A DNA stretch of 64,000 bases from Silicimonas algicola (GTDB lineage: Bacteria; Pseudomonadota; Alphaproteobacteria; Rhodobacterales; Rhodobacteraceae), in assembly GCF_003148765.1 (NCBI RefSeq), contig NZ_QGGV01000011.1, forward strand, positions 1 through 64,000. Direction: 5' to 3'. Under the pieces are notes generated by a model. That model was not told where the DNA came from and did no database searches. It saw nothing but the letters and a program-made list of their open reading frames with translations. This document shows positions 15,772 to 24,137 of this stretch, in pieces. How positions within the stretch are numbered: position 1 is the first letter of the stretch; every line of letters starts with the position of its first letter. Made by a program: the position numbers and the translations under genes.

Positions 15772-16851
15772 ATGCGACTTCAGTCCCTACCCGCCGCCGT
15801 GTTCGCCGCGGCGCTGGCGCTTCCTGCCGCTGCGCAGGACGTCGATTTCAGCGGCCAGACCATCGACTTCATCGTGCCCTACGGCCCGGGCGGCGGGTCC
15901 AGTACCCACGCCCGCGCCATCGCGCCGCTGCTGGAACAAGAGCTTCCGGGCAATCCGACCATCGTCATTACCAATGTCGAGGGCGGCGGGTCGATCCGTG
16001 GGTTGAATCAGTTCACCCAGACCGCCGAACCCGACGGGCTGACCATCGCGGCGCTGGGCACCGGCAGCTACTTTGCCCCGCTGCTGGGCGATGCCACGGT
16101 GGAATACCCGCTGTCGGAATTCCGCCCGATCCTCGCCTCGCCCTACGGGCTGGTGGCCTATGGCCGGGCGGATGCGGGGTTCACCGGCGACTCGCTGCAG
16201 GACGTGCAACTGCTTCAGGACAACACCTTTGTCCACGTCGGCGACGGCCCGGCCAAGGCCGACATGCCGGTGATGTACTGCTATGACCTGCTCGGCATCG
16301 AAGTGCTGGGCGTCTGGGGAACCTCGCGCGGGGAAAGCCGACAGGCGTTCGAACGCGGCGAGAGCCAGGTCAACTACGATAACCTCGCCGGCTGGGAATC
16401 AGAGCTCAAGCCGATGATGGACGAAGGCGTTATGGTGCCGATCTTTACCATGGGCTATCTGAACGAGGCCGGAGAACTGGAGCGCGACCCGACACTGCCG
16501 GACACGCCGCATTGCATGGAACTCTATGAAATGGTGCATGGCGAGCCGGTGACCGGGGTCCAGCGCGAGGTCTGGGACGCCATGTTCGCGATCCGCATGT
16601 CCACCGCCAAGACCATCGTGCTGCCGCCCGGCACGCCGGACGACATCTTCGCCACCTACCAGGCCGCGATGCAGCGCGTGGTGAACCGGCCCGAGATGGC
16701 GGACCCGACCCTGCAACTCGAACTGGGCGGCTATCCGCAGGCGGTGGGCGAGGCGGCAATACGCGGCCACCGGCAGGCGTCCGTAATCTCCGACGAGGCC
16801 CAGGCGGAATTGCTGCGCTGGCTGGCCGACACCTGGTCGGTGACCTACTGA
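15772..16851 (+). CDS. TctC-family tripartite tricarboxylate transporter binding protein
   Basis: 359 residues with a Sec signal peptide (about 1-22, ending LPAAAQ). The mature part begins IDFIVPYGPGGGSSTHARA, the TctC ligand loop, followed by NVEGGGSIRG and EPDGLTIAALGTGSY. Periplasmic capture of a carboxylate for the permease encoded 67 bp downstream. Strong ribosome-binding site (GAGGAGAG). A loose match to the island palindrome (CATATACC at 15749-15756) overlaps that site. First of three TctC paralogues in the window and the only one next to a permease. Confidence 0.88.
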   Translation: MRLQSLPAAVFAAALALPAAAQDVDFSGQTIDFIVPYGPGGGSSTHARAIAPLLEQELPGNPTIVITNVEGGGSIRGLNQFTQTAEPDGLTIAALGTGSYFAPLLGDATVEYPLSEFRPILASPYGLVAYGRADAGFTGDSLQDVQLLQDNTFVHVGDGPAKADMPVMYCYDLLGIEVLGVWGTSRGESRQAFERGESQVNYDNLAGWESELKPMMDEGVMVPIFTMGYLNEAGELERDPTLPDTPHCMELYEMVHGEPVTGVQREVWDAMFAIRMSTAKTIVLPPGTPDDIFATYQAAMQRVVNRPEMADPTLQLELGGYPQAVGEAAIRGHRQASVISDEAQAELLRWLADTWSVTY

Positions 16852-16918
16852 CGCGACGACAGGGTGGTGCCATCAGGTGCCGCCCTCAACCTGAGGCCCG
16901 GCAGGGGCGGAGAAAGAA

Positions 16919-18889
16919 GTGATCGAAATGTTCGATGTCCTCGGCACAACGGCGCTGCCGGCTTTTGTGGAGTTGTTCCAGATCCAGCACCTGCTGCACC
17001 TGTTGTTCGGCGTGGTCCTGGGGCTGAGCGTGGGCCTCTTGCCCGGGCTCGGCGGGCTGACGGCGATGGCCCTGGTGCTGCCGTTCATCTACGGCATGGA
17101 CCAGACCTCGGCGCTGGCCATGATTATCGGCATGACATCGGTCACCAATACGTCGGATACCTTCCCATCGGTGTTGATGGGGATTCCTGGCAGTTCCTCG
17201 TCGCAGGCGACGGTGGTGGACGGCTACCCCCTGGCCCGCAAGGGGCAGGGCGCGCGCGCGCTGTCGGCGGCATTCATGGCGTCGATGGTGGGCGGCGTGT
17301 TCGGCGCGTTCGTGCTGACCTTTGCGGTGTTCTTCGCCAAGCCGATCCTCTTGATGATCGGGTTCGGCGAACAGCTGTTGCTGGTCATCCTGGCGCTCAT
17401 CCTGGTCGGCATGCTGACCGGCCCAAGCGTCATCAAGGGACTGGCCGGATGCGGCTTTGGCATCCTCGTCGGCTGCGTCGGCGCGGCGACGGCAACCGCC
17501 GAATACCGCATGACCTATGGCAGCCTCTACTTGTCGGACGGGATCCCGCTGGTGGTGCTGGCGCTGGGCCTGTTCGCGATCCCCGAAATCCTCGAGGTGC
17601 TGCGCACTCGCGAACGCATCGCCGAGGAGCAGCTTCTGGGAAAGGGCTGGCTTCAGGGATTGAAGGATACCTGGATCCACAAATGGATCGTACTGCGCTG
17701 TTCGGCCATCGGCACGATCATCGGCGCGCTGCCCGGGATCGGCGGCAGCGTCATCGACTGGGTTGCCTATGGCCACGTCGTGCAGACCAGCAAGGACAAG
17801 TCGCAATTCGGCAAGGGCGACATCCGCGGCGTGATCGCGCCCGAATCCGCTAACAACGCCAAGGAGGGCGGCGCGCTGATCCCGACCCTGCTGTTCGGCA
17901 TCCCGGGGTCGGGGACGATGGCGCTGGTTCTGGCGGCCTTTACCCTCATCGGCATTACTCCGGGCCGCCAGATGGTGCAGGAAAACCTTTCGCTCACCTT
18001 CACCATCATCTGGTCGATCGCCGTCGCCAACATCTTCGGCGCCGGGATCGCCTTTGCGCTGGCCTCGCCGATCTCGCGGCTGACGGCGGTGCGCTACCGG
18101 CTGCTTGCGCCGTTCCTGCTGAGCGTCGTGTTTTTCGCCGCCTACCAGGCGACGCAAAGCTGGGGCGACCTTCTGACGATGATGGCCGTCGGCGGCATCG
18201 CGATCTTTCTCAAGCGGTTTGGCTGGTCGCGCCCGGCCTTCCTGATCGGCTTTGTGCTGTCCTCGGGGCTGGAGGCGGCGTTCTACCGAACCGCTCAGAT
18301 CTACGGATTCAGCTTTCTCTACCGGCCGGTGTCGATTGTGCTGTTCCTGCTGGTCGCAGTGACGGGCTATATGGCTTGGCGCAGCAAGACGCGGGTCAGC
18401 GACCAGGTCGGCGACATGGAGGGCAAGACGCCGCGCAGGCTGCCGCAGGTGGCCTTTGCGACCGTGCTCCTGCTGGTGCCGCTCGCTGTGATCCTGGATA
18501 CCTGGGATCTGCGCTTCCTCGGCCGGGTGTTCCCGCTGACCGTCGCCGTCATCACGCTGATGTTCATCTCGGTGGGGATATACAGGCTGGCGCGCGCGCC
18601 GGACGGGGCCTCAATCCTGTTTGATGGCGACCTCGGGCTCGATACCTCCGGCAGCGACCTAACGCTGTGGCACGGGGCGGGCATCATCGCGGGCTTTGCA
18701 GGGCTAATCGCCGTGCTGGGCTTTGCGGTGGGCTCGCCGGTGTTCGTCGGGCTGTTCCTGCTGGGGGTCGCCCGGGTGCGCTGGCCCTGGGCGATCTTCG
18801 GTGCGGCGGCGATGGCGGCGTTTCTCTACCTGCTGACCTCGGTCCTGAACGTGGCGCTGGTCGCGCCGCTGATCGACTGGGGCTTCTGA
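16919..18889 (+). CDS. TctA-TctB fusion permease of a tripartite tricarboxylate transporter
   Basis: 656 residues. The first 500 or so match TctA: GLLPGLGGLTAMALVLPF, MGIPGSSSSQATVVDGYP, then the second family repeat with IGALPGIGGSVIDW and FGIPGSGTMALVL. Residues about 505-656 form four more membrane segments with the look of TctB (DUF1468), normally a separate small gene that is missing here. So both membrane subunits are in one chain. GTG 16919 has GGAG 6 bp upstream; ATG 16928 is an alternative. Sodium- or proton-driven uptake of the acid bound by TctC is expected. Confidence 0.85.
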   Translation: MIEMFDVLGTTALPAFVELFQIQHLLHLLFGVVLGLSVGLLPGLGGLTAMALVLPFIYGMDQTSALAMIIGMTSVTNTSDTFPSVLMGIPGSSSSQATVVDGYPLARKGQGARALSAAFMASMVGGVFGAFVLTFAVFFAKPILLMIGFGEQLLLVILALILVGMLTGPSVIKGLAGCGFGILVGCVGAATATAEYRMTYGSLYLSDGIPLVVLALGLFAIPEILEVLRTRERIAEEQLLGKGWLQGLKDTWIHKWIVLRCSAIGTIIGALPGIGGSVIDWVAYGHVVQTSKDKSQFGKGDIRGVIAPESANNAKEGGALIPTLLFGIPGSGTMALVLAAFTLIGITPGRQMVQENLSLTFTIIWSIAVANIFGAGIAFALASPISRLTAVRYRLLAPFLLSVVFFAAYQATQSWGDLLTMMAVGGIAIFLKRFGWSRPAFLIGFVLSSGLEAAFYRTAQIYGFSFLYRPVSIVLFLLVAVTGYMAWRSKTRVSDQVGDMEGKTPRRLPQVAFATVLLLVPLAVILDTWDLRFLGRVFPLTVAVITLMFISVGIYRLARAPDGASILFDGDLGLDTSGSDLTLWHGAGIIAGFAGLIAVLGFAVGSPVFVGLFLLGVARVRWPWAIFGAAAMAAFLYLLTSVLNVALVAPLIDWGF

Positions 18890-18909
18890 GGCCAGAGAGG
18901 GATTTGGAA

Positions 18910-19833
18910 ATGGCGACACCAGGCAAGGCGGTCGAAGGCAAGGTGGTCCTCGTCACCGGGGCGGGCCGCGGCATCGGTCGCGCCATCGCCATGGCAATGG
19001 CGGCCGAAGGCGCGCGCGTCGTGGTCAACGACCTCGGCGTCGGCGTGGACGGCGCGGGGGGCGAGGCGGGGCCGGCGGAACAGACAGCCGACGACATTCG
19101 GGCGGCGGGCGGCGCTGCGGTGGCCAACACCGACAGCGTCGCGGACTGGGACGGCGCGCACCGCATGGTCGCGCAGGCACTGGACAACTTTGGCCGGATC
19201 GACGCGGTGGTGAACAACGCGGCGATCCTGCGCGACGCGATATTCCACAAGATGACGCGCGAGGACTGGGATCTTTCCCTGTCAGTGATCCTTTCCGGCA
19301 GCTTCTACGTCTCGCGCGCGGCGGCGCCGCACTTCCGGGCGCAAGAAGCCGGCGCCTATGTCCACGTCGCCTCGACCTCGGGCCTGATCGGCGGCATGGG
19401 ACAGGCGAACTACGGCGCGGCCAAGCTGGGCCTGCAGGGCCTGTCCAAGGCCATTGCGATCGACATGGCACGGTTCAACGTGCGGTCGAACATCGTGGCC
19501 CCCACGGCCTTTACCCGGATGACGGAATCGATCCCGACCCAGACGTCGGAACAACGCGCCCGCGCCGCCGCGCGTCGGACCATCCCGGCCGAACGCAACG
19601 CGCCGATTGTCGTCTATCTGGCCAGCGACTTGGCGGCCCATGTCTCGGGCCAGATCTTCTACACCCGCGACAACGAGCTGGTCCTGTTCAGCCAGCCCCG
19701 CCCGGTCCGGCAGGCGCATACCGCCGAGGGCTGGACCCCGCAGACCATCGCCGACCACGTCATGCCGGTATTTGCGCCGAATTTCGTGCCGCTGGACCGG
19801 ACCCGCGATGTATTCAAGGGCTATCTGCCGTGA
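18910..19833 (+). CDS. Short-chain dehydrogenase/reductase (MFE-2 3-hydroxyacyl-CoA dehydrogenase-like)
   Basis: 307 residues. The nucleotide motif is VTGAGRGIGRAIA, NNAAILRD is the NNAG-type motif, and the catalytic Ser-Tyr-Lys is seen in STSGLIGGMGQANYGAAKLG. The acidic loop after the second strand (VNDLGVGVDGAG) and the NAAILRD form are typical of the peroxisomal-type 3-hydroxyacyl-CoA dehydrogenase domain of MFE-2, and probably NAD-dependent. A 50-residue C-terminal tail exceeds the basic SDR fold. 20 bp after the permease; its stop overlaps the next gene's GTG. Confidence 0.86.
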   Translation: MATPGKAVEGKVVLVTGAGRGIGRAIAMAMAAEGARVVVNDLGVGVDGAGGEAGPAEQTADDIRAAGGAAVANTDSVADWDGAHRMVAQALDNFGRIDAVVNNAAILRDAIFHKMTREDWDLSLSVILSGSFYVSRAAAPHFRAQEAGAYVHVASTSGLIGGMGQANYGAAKLGLQGLSKAIAIDMARFNVRSNIVAPTAFTRMTESIPTQTSEQRARAAARRTIPAERNAPIVVYLASDLAAHVSGQIFYTRDNELVLFSQPRPVRQAHTAEGWTPQTIADHVMPVFAPNFVPLDRTRDVFKGYLP

Positions 19834-21929
19834 CACCCGATGCGCCCGACCTCGGCCGGCTGATCTCGCCGCGGGGGATCGCAGTGGTGGGCGCCTCGGA
19901 CAACGCGCGGTCGGTCGGCGGGCAGCCGATGATCTACCTCACCAGCTATGGCTACGCCGGCACGGTGCATCCTGTGAACCCGACGCGAGTCCGGGTAATG
20001 GGCCTGCCCTGCGTGCCGTCGGTCCGCGACGTCCCCGACCCCTGCGACGTGGCACTGGTCGCGGTCGCCGCACACCGGGTCGCCGACGTCATCCGCGACT
20101 GCGGTGCGCGCGGCATCCCCTTTGCGGTGATCCTGTCCTCGGGCTTTCGCGAGGCGGGGCCGGACGGTCAGTTGCTGGAGGCTAACTTGGCGAGCGTTGC
20201 GCGTGCGGCCGGCGTACGGCTCGTCGGTCCGAACTGCATGGGCGTCCTTAACATCCCCGAGCACATCCACTGCGGCTTTGGCCAGGGGTTTCGGGTCCGC
20301 GACTACATCCCCGGACCGGTGGCGATGGCGACGCAAAGCGGCGGCTACGGCTTCACCCTGCTGCGCAATGCCAGCCGCGAGAAGCTGGGGTTCAACCATG
20401 TCGTGTCGGTCGGCAACAGCATCGATCTGGACGCGCTGGATTTCGTCGGCCACTTCCTCGAACGCGACGACGTGCGGATCGTCACCGCGTTCCTAGAAGG
20501 CGTCCGCGACGGCCGCCGCCTCCTGACGCTCGGCCGCCGCGCGCTGGCGCTGGGCAAGCCGATCCTGGTGTGGAAGGTCGGCAACACCCCAGCCGGCCGC
20601 ACCGCCGCCGCATCCCACACGGCGAGCCTGACCAGCAGCTACGACCTGTTCCGTGCGGCGTTCCGCGAAGGCGGCATCATCGAGTTGCGCGATTACGAGG
20701 ATCTCGTGGACGTGGCGCGCGGCTTCCTTGGCGGGCGGCTGCCTCGCGGTCCCCGCGTCGGGTTAGTCAGCGGGTCGGGCGGGGCCGGGGTGATCGCCGC
20801 CGACCGGTTCTCCGAAGCCGGGCTGACCCTGCCGGCCTGGTCCGACGCGACCCGCGCGGCACTGCGCGACGGGCTCGGCCCATTCTCGGGCACCGGCAAC
20901 CCGATCGACCTGTCGGGCGAGGGCAGCCGCGACGGGCGCAGCCTGTCCAACATCGCGACGGACATCGTGCTGGCCGACGACGGCGTGGATATGGTCATGG
21001 TCCGATCCGGTCAAACCTCCGGGTCGGCCGCGGCCGCCCGCGCGCTCGCCGCAATCCGCGATGCGGCGGATAAGCCGGTGCTGGTGGCGACGGTGGCCGA
21101 GGATCATGCCGAGGGCAAAGCGGCGCTGGATGCCGCAGGCGTGCCCTGGTTCCTGACGGTCGGCCGTGCCGCGACAGCGGCGCGGGCGCTCGCCACCTTT
21201 GCCGCCGCCCAAGCCGCGCCGCCTGGCGACCCCAGCCCCCGCCCACTGCCCCGTCCCGCGCTGGAATTGCCCGACCGGGGCGGGTTTCTGAGCGAGGGGG
21301 ACTCCCGCCCGGTACTGGCGGCATACGGCATCCCGCAAGTCCGCACGTTGCATGTCGCGGGCGCAGTGCCGGCGAATCACGGCCTGTGCTATCCGCTGGC
21401 GGTCAAGGCGAACTGTGCCGGCCTGCCGCACAAGACCGAGGCCGGGGCCGTGCGGCTGAACCTCCCTGACTTGGCTTCGGTGAGGGCCGCCGCGCGTGAG
21501 GTGACCGGAGCCGCGTGCACCGCCAGCCCCGACACGCCGCCCGACGGCGTGCTGCTGCAAGAGATGACCCGCGGCACCGAACTGATCCTCGGCGCGATGG
21601 ACGACGCCTGTTTCGGCCCTATCGTCATGGTCGGCTTGGGCGGGGTTTTCGCGGAACTGCTGCGCGACACCGCCTACGGCTTTGCCCCCGTCTCGGCCGC
21701 GACCGCCCGCGCGATGATCGACAGCCTGCGCGGCAAGCCGCTGCTCGACGGCTGGCGTGGGGCCGCGCCCGCCGACCGCGACTCCGTGGCCGATGCGCTG
21801 GTGCGGCTGTCCTGGCTGATCGCCGACCACCGCGATCGGATCGCCGTCATCGACATCAACCCGCTGTTCGTCGAGGGCGACACCGTGCTGGCCGCCGATG
21901 CAGTGATCACGCTAAAGGACCTGGGCTGA
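19830..21929 (+). CDS. Acyl-CoA synthetase (NDP-forming), fused alpha and beta subunits
   Basis: 699 residues. Order: CoA-binding Rossmann domain (IAVVGASDNARSVGG; GPNCMGVLN), succinyl-CoA-ligase-like domains with the phosphorylated His in SHTASLTSSY, then an ATP-grasp domain from about residue 480 (YPLAVKANCAGLPHKTEAG; GVLLQEMTRGTELILGAMDD; MVGLGGVFAELLRD). This is the fused layout of archaeal-type ADP-forming acetyl-CoA synthetases and of bacterial acid:CoA ligases such as feruloyl- or pimeloyl-CoA synthetase. A second possible activator, or a CoA-recycling step, beside the CaiB transferase. GTG 19830 overlaps the SDR stop. Confidence 0.86.
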   Translation: MTPDAPDLGRLISPRGIAVVGASDNARSVGGQPMIYLTSYGYAGTVHPVNPTRVRVMGLPCVPSVRDVPDPCDVALVAVAAHRVADVIRDCGARGIPFAVILSSGFREAGPDGQLLEANLASVARAAGVRLVGPNCMGVLNIPEHIHCGFGQGFRVRDYIPGPVAMATQSGGYGFTLLRNASREKLGFNHVVSVGNSIDLDALDFVGHFLERDDVRIVTAFLEGVRDGRRLLTLGRRALALGKPILVWKVGNTPAGRTAAASHTASLTSSYDLFRAAFREGGIIELRDYEDLVDVARGFLGGRLPRGPRVGLVSGSGGAGVIAADRFSEAGLTLPAWSDATRAALRDGLGPFSGTGNPIDLSGEGSRDGRSLSNIATDIVLADDGVDMVMVRSGQTSGSAAAARALAAIRDAADKPVLVATVAEDHAEGKAALDAAGVPWFLTVGRAATAARALATFAAAQAAPPGDPSPRPLPRPALELPDRGGFLSEGDSRPVLAAYGIPQVRTLHVAGAVPANHGLCYPLAVKANCAGLPHKTEAGAVRLNLPDLASVRAAAREVTGAACTASPDTPPDGVLLQEMTRGTELILGAMDDACFGPIVMVGLGGVFAELLRDTAYGFAPVSAATARAMIDSLRGKPLLDGWRGAAPADRDSVADALVRLSWLIADHRDRIAVIDINPLFVEGDTVLAADAVITLKDLG

Positions 21930-22795
21930 TGCCGCTCGACCCCGACAGGCTCGCCGCCTACCGCATTCCGGTCACCACGATGGAGTGGACCGAGCGCGAC
22001 ACCATGCTTTACGCGCTGGGCGTGGGCCTGGGCGCCGACCCTCTGGACACGTGTCAGTTGCGCTTCGTCTGGGAGGAAGGGCTGCTGGCCCTGCCGACGA
22101 TGGCTGCTATCCTCGCAGCGCCCCATGCCTGGATACGCCACGCCGATGTCGGATCCTCGGGCCGCAGCGTCCACGCCGGCATCCGGCTCGCCCTGCACGC
22201 ACCGATCCCCGTGGCGGGGCGGGTGCGGTCCGACAACACCGTGGCCGAGGTCATCGACAAGGGCCCAGGCAAGGCCGCACTTGTGACGACCCGGCGCGAG
22301 ATCGTGTCGGACCCGGACGGCCGCTCGCTCTGCACGATCCTGTCTACGAGCATGCAGCGCGGCGACGGCGGCTTTGGCGGATCGCCAACCCCGGCCGAAC
22401 CGCCGCGCCCGATGCCCGATCGCGCCCCGGACGAAGTCATGGACATCCACGTCCTGCCGCAAGCCGGACTGATCTACCGGCTTTCCGGCGATCGTAACCC
22501 GCTGCACGTCGATCCCATGACCGCGCGGCGCCACGGGTTTCCCCGGCCTATCCTGCATGGCCTCGCCACCTTCGGCAGGGCCGGCCACGCAGTGATGGCC
22601 CGGCTCTGCAGCTATGACCCCACGCGGCTGCGTGCCATCGCGGCGCGGTTTTCGCAGCCCGTCTACCCGGGGGACACCCTGCGCATCGGGCTGTGGCGTG
22701 AAACCCGCGGGCCGCACCGGTTCCGCGCCTGGGTGCCGGCGCGGGACGACGTGGTGGTGCTGGACGGTGGCGAGGCGGAGGTGATGGATGGCTGA
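21929..22795 (+). CDS. MaoC-type double hot-dog hydratase (HTD2/mesaconyl-CoA hydratase-like)
   Basis: 288 residues. An N-terminal MaoC_N-like half (YALGVGLGADPLDTCQLRFV) is followed by a C-terminal half with the R-hydratase motif YRLSGDRNPLHVDPMTA and GFPRPILHGLAT, whose Asp and His are the catalytic pair. Hydrates an enoyl-CoA, giving an R-3-hydroxyacyl-CoA. ATG 21929 overlaps the ligase stop. Together with the SDR upstream and the fused acyl-CoA dehydrogenase downstream it makes a full dehydrogenation-hydration-oxidation set. Confidence 0.88.
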   Translation: MPLDPDRLAAYRIPVTTMEWTERDTMLYALGVGLGADPLDTCQLRFVWEEGLLALPTMAAILAAPHAWIRHADVGSSGRSVHAGIRLALHAPIPVAGRVRSDNTVAEVIDKGPGKAALVTTRREIVSDPDGRSLCTILSTSMQRGDGGFGGSPTPAEPPRPMPDRAPDEVMDIHVLPQAGLIYRLSGDRNPLHVDPMTARRHGFPRPILHGLATFGRAGHAVMARLCSYDPTRLRAIAARFSQPVYPGDTLRIGLWRETRGPHRFRAWVPARDDVVVLDGGEAEVMDG

Positions 22796-24137
22796 CGGAC
22801 GCAGCGCGGCGCTGGCCGCATGGATCTCCGGGGCCGCCGACCGGCCGCTACCGGACGAGGTCCGCGCCGCGGCGCGCGAGGCGTTGATCGACCACATCGG
22901 CGTCGCCGTGGGTGCCGCGAACGAAGGCGTGACGCTGGTCGCCCGGCGCATGGCTCAACGCTGGGCAATGCCCGGCAGGGCGCGCATCTACACCGGCGGC
23001 CTCACCGGCGCCCCGCTCGCGGCACTGGTCAACGGCACGATGGCCCATGCCACCGACTTCGACGACACCCACGAAAACGGATCGGGCCATATCTCGGCGC
23101 CGGTGCTGTCGGCGGCACTGGCGCTGGCACTGGACCAGGGGCAGGAGGGCGACCGCGCGGTGGCGGGCTTCGTCGCGGGATTCGAGGTGATGGCCCGTCT
23201 TGGTGGTGGCTTCATCGACGGTGTGGGCCGCAACTTGCAGGCGCGCGGGTTCCATCCTACGGGCATCCACGGCGTCGTCGGCGCGGCGGCGGCGGCCTCT
23301 GTCCTGCGCGGCTTCGACGCCGCTGCCACCGCCAGCGCGCTCGGTGCCGCCGCCACTACCGCTTCGGGGCTCGTCGCGTCCTTCGGCACCCATGCCAAGC
23401 CGTTTCATGCCGGCCATGCCGCGATGAACGGGCTGATGGCTGCGGATCTCGCCGCCGACGGCTTTGCCGCCGCGACCGATCTGCTGGACCTCGACCGGGG
23501 CCTGCTGCCCGCGATGATCCAGGACGGAAAGGTCACGGTGCCGCCGCTCGACCTCGACCGCTGGCTGATCCTGCGCAACGGCTACAAGCCCTTTGCCTGC
23601 TGCCGCGCGACCCATGCGTCGGCGCAGGCGGGCCACAGGATCGGACCGCGCCTCGCCGGCCGCAGGATCACCCGCGTGACCACCCGCGTCCACCGCAGCG
23701 CTCCTTTCACCGCCGGGCGGATGGACCCGCAGACCCCGCTCGAGGCCAAATTCAGCGTCGCCTTCTGCCTGTCGGCGGCAATCTGCGGGTATCAGCTGGA
23801 GGACACCGATTTCGCCGAACCGATGCTGCGCGACACCCGCGTCCGGGCGATCCTGCCGGTGGTAGAGCTGCACCCGCAGCCCGACCAGCCGCAGTCGCAG
23901 GCGCGGATCGATGTCTGGCTGGAGGACGGCACGCAGCTGACCGAGGAGACGACGCTGTTCCTCGGCCACCCCGACAACCCGATGGGCCGCGACCGCATCG
24001 CGGGCAAATTCCTGTCGCTGGTGACGCCGGTCCTGGGCGAGGGCCGGACGACCCGCCTGCTTGCGGCGCTGGACCGATTCGAAAGCCCCGGCGCGCTGGG
24101 CGAAATGGCGGACCTGCTCGCAGGCCGGGCGGCATGA
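22788..24137 (+). CDS. MmgE/PrpD-family protein (second of five)
   Basis: 449 residues. Family hallmarks: GTMAHATDFDDTHENGSGH, RGFHPTGIHGVVGAAAAA, SFGTHAKPFHAGHAAMNG, and GYKPFACCRATHAS. Differs in detail from the two like pairs in the window (7362 with 30078; 27504 with 35356), so it stands alone. The start overlaps the MaoC gene by 8 bp, and the stop overlaps the next ATG. Expected to add or remove water, or remove a carboxyl, on a polycarboxylate; the order relative to CoA activation is not clear. Confidence 0.84.
   Translation: MADGRSAALAAWISGAADRPLPDEVRAAAREALIDHIGVAVGAANEGVTLVARRMAQRWAMPGRARIYTGGLTGAPLAALVNGTMAHATDFDDTHENGSGHISAPVLSAALALALDQGQEGDRAVAGFVAGFEVMARLGGGFIDGVGRNLQARGFHPTGIHGVVGAAAAASVLRGFDAAATASALGAAATTASGLVASFGTHAKPFHAGHAAMNGLMAADLAADGFAAATDLLDLDRGLLPAMIQDGKVTVPPLDLDRWLILRNGYKPFACCRATHASAQAGHRIGPRLAGRRITRVTTRVHRSAPFTAGRMDPQTPLEAKFSVAFCLSAAICGYQLEDTDFAEPMLRDTRVRAILPVVELHPQPDQPQSQARIDVWLEDGTQLTEETTLFLGHPDNPMGRDRIAGKFLSLVTPVLGEGRTTRLLAALDRFESPGALGEMADLLAGRAA

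Noticed and set aside
22820-24133. Plus-strand frame joined in front of the fused acyl-CoA dehydrogenase
   Set aside because: It overlaps the MmgE/PrpD gene in another frame and has Arg-rich low-complexity sequence; the true start is ATG 24134.
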